DNA of 64,000 nt from Gemmatimonadaceae bacterium (GCA_024710705.1 JANJUF010000019.1:1-64000); one strand, 5' to 3'. Numbered from the stretch's first letter, positions 18,075 through 26,917 are shown. Numbers and translations are program-made. The notes: generated from the sequence alone by a model not told the origin.

Positions 18075-18548
18075 TCAGCCCCTCCCGAAGAGTTGGGCGA
18101 GGTTGCGGTTCAAGTCGGCCTCGAAGTTCTCGGCCAGCGCCGGCGCGGCCGACTCGGCCGCCGGGGCCGCGGCCGCGACATTCGCCTGCAGTTCCTTCAG
18201 GTAGAGCTGTACGATGCCCAGGGAACTCTCCGTGTCGAAGACCGCCAGCACGAGCAGCATGGCCTCTGCCGTCGGGACCTGCCCCAGGTAAATCTGCCGT
18301 GCGTTCCCGGCATAGTGCAGTCCGCGAAAGGGCGTGCCATCCACCATGGTCCCCAGATGCTCGGCCGACGCGTTGATGGCGGCCGAGAGGGCGCAGGCGG
18401 TCTGCACGTCGATCGAGCGCTGAAATCCGAGTTGGGCCAGCACCTGCCCGCTTGAGTGCATGAGGATGGCAAGCTCCACGCGGGCATCGTCCACGAACTG
18501 CTTGAGCGGCGCGTCCGCCCAGCCAATGGTCATCGTGTGGCGCATCAC
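18075..18548 (-). CDS. Roadblock/LC7-domain protein A
   Basis: 157 aa. Residues 15-115 form a Roadblock/LC7 fold (VELAILMHSSGQVLAQLGF, ALSAAINASAEHLGTMV, LLLVLAVFDTESSLGIVQLYL), followed by an Ala/Glu-rich tail. Roadblock proteins such as MglB act as GAPs or regulators for MglA GTPases. The start is either the GTG at 18548 (GTGA overlap with the upstream gene) or the ATG next to it. It lies 34 bases before mglA. It is a good candidate for the functional MglB partner, although overall similarity to MglB cannot be judged here. Confidence 0.82.
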   Translation of the reverse strand: MMRHTMTIGWADAPLKQFVDDARVELAILMHSSGQVLAQLGFQRSIDVQTACALSAAINASAEHLGTMVDGTPFRGLHYAGNARQIYLGQVPTAEAMLLVLAVFDTESSLGIVQLYLKELQANVAAAAPAAESAAPALAENFEADLNRNLAQLFGRG

Positions 18549-18886
18549 AGCCCCGCCGCCGCGCGCAGCAGGTCCACGCGCAGGATGCCGAGGTTCGCCC
18601 GCGAATCCGCCACCGCCACCACCACGAGTCCATTGCGGCCCGCGGCCAGCACACGGCCCCGTTCCGCCTCGAGCTCACAGAACGTGATGCCACCGAATCC
18701 GGCGCTCGTCGCCGCGCGCGCCGCCTTGCGGTACAGCGACGCCATCAGGGCCGCGAACACCGAGGTGTCCACGCCGATCTGGGCCGTCGCGTCCACGACG
18801 ATCCCGTCCTCCTCGACGACGACGAGGCAGGCCGAGACGCCCCGATGCCGCGTGACGGCGGCGATGAGCGACGCGTAGGCACTCAT
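18545..18886 (-). CDS. Roadblock/LC7-domain protein B
   Basis: A minimal 113-aa Roadblock domain: MSAYASLIAAVTRHRGVSACLVVVEEDGIVVDATAQIGVDTSVFAALMASLYRKA is split here for reading as a strand-helix-strand core with the typical VVVEEDGIVVDA hairpin, ending in LVVVAVADSRANLGILRVDL. The ATG at 18886 overlaps the upstream stop (ATGA). Small size and partner gene A suggest a heterodimeric Roadblock pair acting on the MglA protein. Confidence 0.82.
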   Translation of the reverse strand: MSAYASLIAAVTRHRGVSACLVVVEEDGIVVDATAQIGVDTSVFAALMASLYRKAARAATSAGFGGITFCELEAERGRVLAAGRNGLVVVAVADSRANLGILRVDLLRAAAGL

Positions 18887-19680
18887 GCCGCCCCCCCGAG
18901 CCAGCGGTCCGCGAGTGACACGCAGGCGTCGAGGGTCCGCCGCACGAACCCGAGTGGCACCTCCCGTGGCGCCGCCACCAGTGTCACGCCACCGCCGGCC
19001 GGCGCCATGACGATGGCCGCCGCCTCGCTTTCCAGCGCGATTCGCGTCCACGCCCCGAGGCCGAAGTGCCGCATGGCCCGGTCCGCCTCGTCGCTCACCC
19101 CGGAGAGATGCGCCCCGATCACTGCCCCCAGGTCCTCGCCCTCGGCCGTGTGATACGCGCCCGCCACCACCAGCCCATCGGCATCCAACAACAGCGCGAC
19201 CTGCGAGGAATCTCCGAGCGCCGCGTCAAACAGCGTCGCCGCCGCCTCGGCACCCGAGGGCGCCGCCACCACCGCGGCGGAACTCCGCGGCGTATCGGCG
19301 GACCGCGCCACGTGCAGCGCCTCCCAGGCCGCCTCGAGCGCCGGATCCCCCGGCGTGGCCGCGCGCGCCTTGCCCAGATGGAACTCCGCCTCCTGCCAGC
19401 GCCGCTGCTGGTAGCAGAGAAAACCAAGCCCGCGGTGCGCCGGCCCGAAGTCCTGGGCGATTCCCAACGCCGTGCGCCACGCCCGCTCGGCATCCTCCTC
19501 CAACCCCTGCGCCAGCGCGACGCGCGCCACCAAGTCGTGCGCATCGGCGCGGTGCGCGTGCCGCTCGGCGCCCTTGCGCGCGACACGCACCGCGTGCGCG
19601 AGATCCCCACGCGCGAGCAGCTGCTCCCCCAAGGGCAGGAACACAAGGCTCGTCGGATCGCTCGCGAGCTGCTCGCTCAT
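18883..19680 (-). CDS. TPR-Roadblock fusion protein
   Basis: A 265-aa protein with two parts. Residues 1-125 are TPR helices (LGEQLLARGDLAHAVRVARKG, GLGFLCYQQRRWQEAEFHLGKA). Residues 145-263 are a third Roadblock/LC7 domain (SSQVALLLDADGLVVAGAYH, LGAVIGAHLSGVSDEADRAM, TRIALESEAAAIVMAPAGGG). The ATG at 19680 lies 10 bases after the upstream stop; a longer frame reads back into the DUF4388 gene and was not used. The fusion links TPR scaffolding to GTPase regulation in one polypeptide. Confidence 0.82.
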   Translation of the reverse strand: MSEQLASDPTSLVFLPLGEQLLARGDLAHAVRVARKGAERHAHRADAHDLVARVALAQGLEEDAERAWRTALGIAQDFGPAHRGLGFLCYQQRRWQEAEFHLGKARAATPGDPALEAAWEALHVARSADTPRSSAAVVAAPSGAEAAATLFDAALGDSSQVALLLDADGLVVAGAYHTAEGEDLGAVIGAHLSGVSDEADRAMRHFGLGAWTRIALESEAAAIVMAPAGGGVTLVAAPREVPLGFVRRTLDACVSLADRWLGGAA

Positions 19681-19690
19681 GCTGCGGATG

Positions 19691-20671
19691 TCACCGCTCA
19701 AGGGGCACCTCCTGCTCCAGCACCTGCGCCAGCCGCGACGCCGCGACCACCGCCTCGCGGATCGCCGCTGCGCCCGGATAGCCGGGCGTCGCCTCGAGGA
19801 AGGCGCTCCATGTGGAGATGCCCTCGGCGAGCGCCCCGCGGCGGAAGGCCTCGGCGCCGCGCAGCAGCGGGCTCGGCATCCCGGCACTCGGGGTCCGGTG
19901 TGCGGTCGGTCGCGCCTCCTGCGGAAGCGCAATGGCGGCACTGGGACGCATCGGCTGCCGCAACAGCACCACGCCCGTGCTCACGAGGCCGAACATCACG
20001 CGGGCCACGTCGAACTCGCTCATGGACACCGTCGCCGCGATCGTCCGGAGGTCGGTGCGCCCGTCGATCATCGCCAGCACCTTCCACTCGTGCGGCAGGA
20101 GGTCAAGCAGCGCCGGATGGTCAGCGTCGCCCGGCGCGAGGTCCGGGATCACCGAGAGGTTCGGGACGCGATCGGCGATGCGCGACCACTCGTCAATGCG
20201 GCGCGCCCCCTCCATCAGCAGCGACTCCGTCCCCAGTGGACTCGACGCGTCGCGCATCGCATCCTCGCTCAGCCCCTCGTCGAAGCGGAAGTGCCCCTCC
20301 GACCACGACATCAGTTCGAACACCACGGCCTCGATCTGCAAGCGCATCTGCCGATCCATCTCGCGCGCCGTGACGAGCCCGAGGGACACGAGGATCTCAC
20401 CGAAGCGCCGCTTGTCCCCTTGGTCCTGCGCCTCGCGCACGCGGGCGAGGTCGGCGTCGGTCAGCCGCCCCGAGCGCACGAGCAAGTCGCCGATGCGGTG
20501 CGGATTCGACTTGATCGCCGCCGAGATCACCTTGCCGTTCTCGAACAGCACCACGCCCTCATTGTCGCGCAGCGCCGAGGTGACGGTCAGCGTGCCCGTC
20601 TTCCGGCTCAGGTCGAGGAGCTGGAAGACGTCGTGGATGCCGAGTTCCTTGAGCGGGCCTTCGATCGCCAT
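19691..20671 (-). CDS. DUF4388 (PatA-like) protein
   Basis: 326 aa. N-terminal DUF4388 domain (IEGPLKELGIHDVFQLLDLSRKTGTLTV), two repeats of the RIGDLLVRSGRLTDADL / RFGEILVSLGLVTAREM type, and the SLLMEGARRIDEWSRI module shared with the 538-aa DUF4388 protein. A winged-helix-like segment follows (AMIDGRTDLRTIAATVSMSEFDVARVMFGLVSTG). No TPR array, but a short helical C-terminus. The start overlaps the upstream stop (TGATG). Confidence 0.83.
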   Translation of the reverse strand: MAIEGPLKELGIHDVFQLLDLSRKTGTLTVTSALRDNEGVVLFENGKVISAAIKSNPHRIGDLLVRSGRLTDADLARVREAQDQGDKRRFGEILVSLGLVTAREMDRQMRLQIEAVVFELMSWSEGHFRFDEGLSEDAMRDASSPLGTESLLMEGARRIDEWSRIADRVPNLSVIPDLAPGDADHPALLDLLPHEWKVLAMIDGRTDLRTIAATVSMSEFDVARVMFGLVSTGVVLLRQPMRPSAAIALPQEARPTAHRTPSAGMPSPLLRGAEAFRRGALAEGISTWSAFLEATPGYPGAAAIREAVVAASRLAQVLEQEVPLER

Positions 20672-23382
20672 CAGGCCTCCTCCCCGCTGCCGTCGAGCCG
20701 CTGCTGCACCGCCCGCGCCTCACGGAAGGCGCGCCGCGCGAACTCGCCGTGCGGGTCAATCTCGGCCACCCGCCGGAAGCAGGCCACCGCCTCGCGATAG
20801 CGCTCCTGGCCGGCGAGTAGCACGCCCTGATGGAAGACGGCGCCCACGTGCGCGGGATCGAAGCGCAGGACGCGTTGGAACGCGAAGGCGGCGTCGGCCG
20901 GCCGGCCCATCTCCATCAGCAACTCGCCCAGCGCCACGAGCCCATCGAAGCTGTAGGGATCGCGTTCAAGAAACTCCACGAGCAGGCCGAGGGCCGCCTG
21001 TGGTCGCCCGCGCCCGCGGTGGAGCGCCGCCAGCGCCAGCGTCGCATCGGCATAGGTCGGCACGGCATCCAGCGCCGCCAACAACTCCTCCTCGGCCTGC
21101 GCGAAGTCGCCGCGCTGCGTCAGCAACTGCGCGAGGTCGAAGCGCACCGCCGCGAAGTCGCCGTCGAGCGAGAGCGCGTGGCGATACGCGGCGATGGCGG
21201 CATCGAGGTTGCCCAGGGCCTTGGTGACGTTGCCGATGCCGCGCAGCACTTCGGCCCGCGAGGGATCGGCCCGGCGCGCCTGGTCCAGTACCTCGAGCGC
21301 GCCCTCGGGATCCCCGCTCTCGAAGCGCGCGGTGGCCACCAGCAGGAGCGCATCCACGTCGGCCGGCAGCACCTGCAACAACAACGCCGCCGGAACCGCT
21401 GCGTCACTGCCACGACCGAGCATCAGCAAGGCCTGGGTCTCGCCGCGCAGCGCGTCGGCATCCGCCGGCTTCACCCGGCGCGCCGCCTCGAAGCGCTCCA
21501 ACGCATCGCCCCACGCGCCCTGCCGGCCGAAGGCTTCGCCGAGCAAGACGTCGCCGCGCACCGGGTCGGCCCCGCGGCCGAGCGCGCGCCGCACCTCGGC
21601 CATGGCGCGGTCCACCAAGCCCTTCGACAGGAAATCCTCGGCGAGGGCGAACGGGTCGCCCTCGCTCGGCGCGAGCGGCTCGGCCGCGGCCGGCGCGGGC
21701 TCCAGTTGCTTGAAGATCGAATCCAGCAGGCCGGTGTCGAACGTGAACGTCTCGACCCCGGCGCTCATCCGCTTCTCGCCCCCGAGATCGGGCACCACCG
21801 TGAGCTCCGCCGACTCAAACTCAAGGTCGATCGCCAAGCGGAACGACTGCGGCACGTAGTACGGGTCGATCTCCAGTGCCCGCTTGGTCTCGCGCAGCGC
21901 GCCAGGGTAGTCGCCGAGATTCGAGAGCGTGAAGCTCAGGTTGTAGTGTGCCTCGGCGTAGTCGGGCGCGGACTGGATGGCCCGCGCATACGCCGTGCGC
22001 GCCTCATCGAAGCGGCGGAGTTCGGCCAACACGAGGCCCACGCCATTCCACGCCATCGCCGACTCGGGCTCGTGCTCCAGCACCTGCCGGTAGGCTTCGA
22101 GGGCGAGCTGGTATCGCTTGCCACGCACCAGCAGGAGCGCGAGGTTGAGCCGCGCCTTGGTGAAGCCCGGCGAGTGCTGCAGCGCCTCGCGGAACTCGTC
22201 AATCGCCTCGTCCCCGCGGTCGGCGTGGAAGAGGGCCACGGCGAGATTGTTGCGCGCGATGGCATAGCGCGGATCGGCGGCGAGCGCCCGCCCATAGCTC
22301 TCGGCCGCCGCAGCGTGGTCGCCCGTCTGGTGCAAGGCCACGCCGCGCTCGTTCCAGAGCTTGGGGCTCTCGGGCCGCGTCACCAGCAGCTCGTCGTACA
22401 GCGGGATCGCCGCCTGCGGCTCCTGCTGCAGCAAGTGGAGCTCGGCGATCGCCTGCACCACCAGCGCGCGGTCCTCGCCCTGCGCCATGGCGAGCTCGTA
22501 TTCGCGCATCGCCTCGGCCATCAGCCCCTGCTGGCGGAAGGCCTGTCCGAGCGTGTAGTGCGCCAGCGGCTCGCCCTCGGCGATGCGCATCTGCTGCTCC
22601 GACTTCCGCGCCTGCCGCCCCGGCACGAGGGCTTCATACTTCTTCGGGTCGTACTCGTCGAGCGAGAGGTTGGCCTGGGCCCGCGACAGCGCGGGATTCA
22701 GCTGCACCGCGCGCTTCGACGCCGTGCGCGCCTCGTCGTGGCGGCCCATGTCGCCCAACACGAAGGACAGCAGGAAGTGTGAGTCGGGATGGTCGGGATT
22801 CAGGTGGATGGCGCGCTGCAACGCCGTGAGCGCCTCGTCGAAGGCCCCTTGGTTGTACAGCACCTCGCCCACGTAGAAGTGCAGCAGCCCGCTCTGCGGG
22901 TCGCGCCCGAGCGCCGTGCGGAACCAACTCAGGGCCACGCCCAGCCGTCCCACCGCCTTCTCGGCCAGCCCCAGTTGGATCATCGTGCCGACATCCCCGG
23001 GGCGCAGGGCGAGCAGGGCCTGGAACTCGAGGATGGCGTCCTCCGGTTGGCCCAGCAGGGCGAAGGCCCGTCCCAGTTCCCAGCGGGCATCGCGGTCGTC
23101 GGGGCGCTGGCGCAGGCGTTCCCGCAGCTCCGCCACCCGGCGATCGTAGTAGCCAGTGTTGAAATACGCGATCTCGAGGTTGCGCTGGGCCACCTGCATC
23201 TTCGGGTCCAGCTCCAACGCCTGCGTGAACGCCTCGACGGCCTCCTCGTGCAGGCCCTTCGTGTAGTAGAGCACACCGAGGTTGTTGTGTGCCCCCGCGT
23301 CCGCCGGGTCAATCCGGCGCGCGAAGCCGCGCAGGACCTCGCGGTCCCGCGCGCTGACGGTGGGAGCCTGCGGAGTCGTCAC
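20671..23382 (-). CDS. Large TPR-repeat protein, 903 aa
   Basis: Almost the whole length is TPR, roughly twenty 34-residue units in two blocks separated by a linker at about 520-580 (LDSIFKQLEPAPAAAEPLAPSEG). Typical units read AGAHNNLGVLYYTKGLHEEAVEAF and ARNNLAVALFHADRGDEAIDEF. No signal peptide or membrane segment. The size and cytoplasmic location fit a scaffold for the Che/MglA/Roadblock proteins; no direct evidence of partners. It is coupled to cheC by an ATGA overlap. Confidence 0.85.
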   Translation of the reverse strand: MTTPQAPTVSARDREVLRGFARRIDPADAGAHNNLGVLYYTKGLHEEAVEAFTQALELDPKMQVAQRNLEIAYFNTGYYDRRVAELRERLRQRPDDRDARWELGRAFALLGQPEDAILEFQALLALRPGDVGTMIQLGLAEKAVGRLGVALSWFRTALGRDPQSGLLHFYVGEVLYNQGAFDEALTALQRAIHLNPDHPDSHFLLSFVLGDMGRHDEARTASKRAVQLNPALSRAQANLSLDEYDPKKYEALVPGRQARKSEQQMRIAEGEPLAHYTLGQAFRQQGLMAEAMREYELAMAQGEDRALVVQAIAELHLLQQEPQAAIPLYDELLVTRPESPKLWNERGVALHQTGDHAAAAESYGRALAADPRYAIARNNLAVALFHADRGDEAIDEFREALQHSPGFTKARLNLALLLVRGKRYQLALEAYRQVLEHEPESAMAWNGVGLVLAELRRFDEARTAYARAIQSAPDYAEAHYNLSFTLSNLGDYPGALRETKRALEIDPYYVPQSFRLAIDLEFESAELTVVPDLGGEKRMSAGVETFTFDTGLLDSIFKQLEPAPAAAEPLAPSEGDPFALAEDFLSKGLVDRAMAEVRRALGRGADPVRGDVLLGEAFGRQGAWGDALERFEAARRVKPADADALRGETQALLMLGRGSDAAVPAALLLQVLPADVDALLLVATARFESGDPEGALEVLDQARRADPSRAEVLRGIGNVTKALGNLDAAIAAYRHALSLDGDFAAVRFDLAQLLTQRGDFAQAEEELLAALDAVPTYADATLALAALHRGRGRPQAALGLLVEFLERDPYSFDGLVALGELLMEMGRPADAAFAFQRVLRFDPAHVGAVFHQGVLLAGQERYREAVACFRRVAEIDPHGEFARRAFREARAVQQRLDGSGEEA

Positions 23383-24008
23383 GCGACCCGGATGGCGGTG
23401 AGCATGCGCCGGAGGCTCGGCGGGTCCGGCAACAGCAGGAAGAACCCGCGCAGCGGCAACGTGTCGTTGGCGAGTTGGAACTCACTCTCCACGCAGAACA
23501 CGTAGGCCGCGCCCTCGGACACCTCGACGTAGGTGGAACTCAACACCGCGTCGCTCATGTCCACAGCCATGACGGGAGGCGAGTTGAGGATGCGCATCCC
23601 GAGGAACTCGGCGAGGGCATTCAGGTAGGCCGCACTCAGGATGTTGCCGGCTTCCTTGAGCGCCGACTCCTCGATGGGGCCAAGCTCGTGCACCGGTTTC
23701 CCGCCCATCATCAGGCTGGCGATGCGGTAGGCGATGGGCTGGGGGAAGACCAGCAGGGTGAGCCCCGTGAGGTCCCCGGCCACCTTGATGGCCACCGCCG
23801 CCACCGGTTCCTCGCCGGCCGCGATCTGGTTCGGCACCTCCTCCAGCGCGGTGATGTTGATCTGCGGCACGCTGATCATGATGCGCTGCGTGGTGATCTG
23901 CGACAGCGCCGTCGCCGCGTGCCCCGCCCCGATGTTCGCCACCTCGCGCAGCGCATCGAGTGCCGCGCGAGAGAGGCTCCGTACGTCGTCCGCCTCATAC
24001 TCGGTCAC
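23379..24008 (-). CDS. cheC: CheY-P phosphatase CheC
   Basis: CheC dephosphorylates CheY-P and is stimulated by CheD. Both catalytic helices are kept: ALREVANIGAGHAATALSQI and ALKEAGNILSAAYLNALAEFLG, each with the E-x2-N pair and a downstream Pro. 209 aa, normal length. cheD is in the same cluster, so the CheC-CheD adaptation loop known from Bacillus and Thermotoga is probably complete. Confidence 0.93.
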   Translation of the reverse strand: MTEYEADDVRSLSRAALDALREVANIGAGHAATALSQITTQRIMISVPQINITALEEVPNQIAAGEEPVAAVAIKVAGDLTGLTLLVFPQPIAYRIASLMMGGKPVHELGPIEESALKEAGNILSAAYLNALAEFLGMRILNSPPVMAVDMSDAVLSSTYVEVSEGAAYVFCVESEFQLANDTLPLRGFFLLLPDPPSLRRMLTAIRVA

Positions 24009-26005
24009 AGGAGGCTCCCGATGTCCACGATGAGGGCGGGCGCGCCGTCGGCGAGAATGGTCGCGCCGCTGAAGAGCGCGAGTCCGTCCCGCGCCCCGTC
24101 GAATGCTTTCACCACGATGTCCTCCTGACCGGTGAGTTCGTCCACCACGAGCCCGGCGCGGCGCTCGCCGCGTTCGATGACCACAATTTCCTCGGCCCGA
24201 GCCGCCTCCGTCGGGCCCAGCGCCACCACGTCGCGCAGGCGCAGCAGCGGCAGCACCTCGTCACGCAGCACCAACATCTCGCGTCCCTGCACGGGGCGGA
24301 TCACCGCCGGGCCACGTTCCAGCGTCTCCCGCACGTGCGTCAGCGGCAGCGCGTAGCGCTCGCCGCCGACCTTCGCCAGCAGCGCCCGGACGATGGCCAG
24401 GGTGACGGGAAGCCGCAGCGTGATGGTCGTTCCCTGCCCCTCGGCGGTGTGCAGTTCCACCGTGCCGCCAAGCGCGCGCACGCGGTTCAGCACCGCGTCC
24501 ACACCGACGCCGCGCCCCGACACCGCCGTGACCTCGTCGGAGGTGCTGAAGCCCGGATGCGCGATGCAGCGCAGCAAGGCGTCGTCGTCGAGCCGCTCGG
24601 TGCCTGGGGCCACGAGCCCGAGTTGCAGCGCCCGCACCAACACCTTCGCCCGCGGGATCCCCTTGCCATCGTCCTTCACGGTGATCACGACCGCGCTCCG
24701 GTCGCGAGAGGCGGCAAGGACCAGGCGCCCGGCGCGTGCCTTGCCGGCGGCCTCGCGCGCCGCCGGCGCCTCAAGGCCATGGTCCACCGCATTGCGCAGC
24801 AGGTGCACCACCGGCTCGCCGATCTCGTCGAGGACGGAGCGGTCGATCTCGATGTCCTTCCCCTCGATGCTGAAGAGCACGTCCTTCCCGAGCGAACGCG
24901 CCACGTCGCGCACCAACCGCGGAAATCGGTCGAAGACCTGCCCGACCGGCACGAGCCGGCTGGTCATGATCTCCATCTGCAGATCGCCGATGAGACGGGT
25001 CGCGTCGTCCATCGCGTCCTGGAGCGCCGCGTTCGCCGTGCCCTTCGTGAGCGCCTGCAGACGTCCCCGCACGATCACCAGCTCGCCGACGAGGTCGAGC
25101 AAGGCATCGAGGCGCGCGAGCTCGATGCGCACGTGGCGGGCCCGCGGCGCCGCACCGCGCTCCGCCGGCCCCAACGCGTCGGATGCCGCGTCCAGCAGGT
25201 CGGTGGCGCGCCGCATCGGATGGCTCGGCGACTCGATCTCGATCGGTGCCGCCGGCATCGCCGAGGCCGGAGTTGGCGCGGGGGCCGCGGCCTCGCGCTC
25301 CTCGATCCGCACCGTCGCCACATCGCCGGCGCTGCGCACCGCGCGCTCCAGCTCCGCCACCCCAGCCGTCGTGTGCAGGCGCACGCTGAACGTCTGCGCG
25401 GCGGTGGCTGCCTGCAGCTGCTCCACGCTCGGCACGCAGCCCAACACCTCGCCGAGCTCGCGCAAGCGCTGGATCGCCATGAAGGCCCTCACGCCCGCCA
25501 GCAGCACCGTCGGCTCCTGCACCACGTGCACCAGGGTGCCGGGTCCGTCGAGCGCGTTGGCGAGCACTTCCACCGGCGCGCCCATGGCCCCGCTGGCGCG
25601 CACCACCCGGAACTCGGCGGTGGACCGTCCGCCGGCGACGTCGTGCAAGCGCTCGAGCGCCTGCTGCATGGCCTCGCTCATCACCGTGCCTTCCTTGGCC
25701 CGCTCCACGCCGTCCTCGAGCGCATCGGCCGCCGCGAACAGCGCGTCCATCAGCTCGGCCGAGACCCCCTGCTCGCCCTCGCGCATCTTGTCGAGCAACG
25801 ACTCGAGCTCGTGCGAGAACTCGGCCACCGCACCGTAGCCCATCGTCGCACTCATGCCCTTGATGGTGTGGACGCCGCGGAAGATCGCCGCCACCGGTTC
25901 GCGCGGATCGTCGCCCTGCTCGATGGCGAGCAGCGCGCGATTCACCGCCGAGAGCTGTTCGCGGCTCTCGGTGCGAAAGAGTTCAGCGTAGCGTGACGGG
26001 TCCAC
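24005..26005 (-). CDS. cheA: Chemotaxis histidine kinase CheA
   Basis: A 666-aa CheA. P1 Hpt domain with phospho-acceptor H46 in FRGVHTIKGMSATMGY; a region at about 150-260 of two ACT-like or P2-type segments; dimerisation P3 (RIELARLDALLDLVGELVIVRG); P4 kinase with N box HLLRNAVDHGLE and G boxes VKDDGKGIP and VSGRGVGVDAV; C-terminal P5 CheW-like domain. It phosphorylates CheY and CheB. The GTG start at 26005 comes 39 bases after cheY and has only a weak ribosome binding site. All catalytic parts are intact. Confidence 0.95.
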   Translation of the reverse strand: MDPSRYAELFRTESREQLSAVNRALLAIEQGDDPREPVAAIFRGVHTIKGMSATMGYGAVAEFSHELESLLDKMREGEQGVSAELMDALFAAADALEDGVERAKEGTVMSEAMQQALERLHDVAGGRSTAEFRVVRASGAMGAPVEVLANALDGPGTLVHVVQEPTVLLAGVRAFMAIQRLRELGEVLGCVPSVEQLQAATAAQTFSVRLHTTAGVAELERAVRSAGDVATVRIEEREAAAPAPTPASAMPAAPIEIESPSHPMRRATDLLDAASDALGPAERGAAPRARHVRIELARLDALLDLVGELVIVRGRLQALTKGTANAALQDAMDDATRLIGDLQMEIMTSRLVPVGQVFDRFPRLVRDVARSLGKDVLFSIEGKDIEIDRSVLDEIGEPVVHLLRNAVDHGLEAPAAREAAGKARAGRLVLAASRDRSAVVITVKDDGKGIPRAKVLVRALQLGLVAPGTERLDDDALLRCIAHPGFSTSDEVTAVSGRGVGVDAVLNRVRALGGTVELHTAEGQGTTITLRLPVTLAIVRALLAKVGGERYALPLTHVRETLERGPAVIRPVQGREMLVLRDEVLPLLRLRDVVALGPTEAARAEEIVVIERGERRAGLVVDELTGQEDIVVKAFDGARDGLALFSGATILADGAPALIVDIGSLL

Positions 26006-26044
26006 GCGGGCGGCCGACGAGGGAAGGCAGCGGCGGCGGCGCGG

Positions 26045-26407
26045 TCAGCCGAGGACCCGCTGCACCGCCTCCAGCACGCGACTCGGCTGGAAGGGCTTCA
26101 CGACGAAGTCCTTGGCGCCGGCCTGGATCGCTTCCACCACCAGCGACTGCTGTCCCATCGCACTGCACATCAGCACCTTGGCGTTGGGATCGAACTTCGT
26201 GATCTCGCGGACGGCATCGATGCCGCCCATGTCCGGCATCACGATGTCCATCGTCACCAGGTCCGGACGCAGGGCCTTGTACCGTTCGACCGCCTGCGTG
26301 CCAGTCTCGGCCTCGCCGACGATCTCGAACCCCGCCTGCGTCAGGATGTCGCCCACCATCGTGCGCATGAAGATCGCATCGTCGCAAATGAGCACCGTCG
26401 GAGCCAC
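26045..26407 (-). CDS. cheY: CheY response regulator
   Basis: A 120-aa single receiver domain: acidic pair in LICDDAIFMR, phospho-acceptor in LVTMDIVMPDMGG, the Thr/Ser position in LMCSAMGQQ and Lys in FVVKPF. The GTG start has GAGGGGG five bases upstream. No output domain, so it is expected to act by protein binding, as in motility or polarity control. Confidence 0.94.
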   Translation of the reverse strand: MAPTVLICDDAIFMRTMVGDILTQAGFEIVGEAETGTQAVERYKALRPDLVTMDIVMPDMGGIDAVREITKFDPNAKVLMCSAMGQQSLVVEAIQAGAKDFVVKPFQPSRVLEAVQRVLG

Positions 26408-26449
26408 GCGTTCCCCCTCGAGTCGGTTCAGGTAAGAATTCCGTCCTGC

Positions 26450-26917
26450 CTACGCGTCGGCGAACGCCGCGCGTTGCAGGGCCGCCACGTCCATCACCAG
26501 CGCCGCTCCCTCCGGGAGCTCCGCCATCCCGCGCACCGCGCCATCGGCTGATCGGGCGGCATCCGTCGGCTGCTCGTCCCGCGTCGCCCGCTGCACGCCT
26601 TCCACCCGCTCCACCCGCAACCCCAGCTTCCGTCCGCTCACCTCGCTCACCACCACCGGACCCTCGCACGCCGACCCACCCAGGCGCAGCGACAGGTCCG
26701 CGACCGTCAACACCGTCCCACGAAGGTTGAGCAGGCCGCTCACCCACGGCAGCGCGCCCGGCAACCGGGTCAGCGCCCGCACCGTCAGAATCTCCCGGGA
26801 CTCCTCCAAGGGAATGGCCACGCGCTGACCGGCGGCGCGCGCCAAGAGATAGCGCGGACCCGACTCCGCTCCCTCGGCGTCGGGGGTGTCGTCAGCCGGT
26901 CGCTCTATAGTAGCCAA
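26450..26917 (-). CDS. cheW: CheW-like coupling protein 3
   Basis: A 155-aa CheW domain (VAIPLEESREILTVRALTRLPGALPWVSGLLNLRGTVLTVADLSLRL). The likely start is the TTG at 26917, preceded closely by GGAG, which places its first 26 bases inside the end of rluD; another TTG at 26944 is possible. It begins the chemosensory run and ties it translationally to the housekeeping genes upstream. Confidence 0.85.
   Translation of the reverse strand: MATIERPADDTPDAEGAESGPRYLLARAAGQRVAIPLEESREILTVRALTRLPGALPWVSGLLNLRGTVLTVADLSLRLGGSACEGPVVVSEVSGRKLGLRVERVEGVQRATRDEQPTDAARSADGAVRGMAELPEGAALVMDVAALQRAAFADA

Noticed and set aside
23960-25996. 678-codon frame on the plus strand opposite cheA
   Set aside because: It is an antisense shadow caused by GC-rich third positions; the composition is Arg/His/Ala-rich and the opposite strand encodes a complete CheA.
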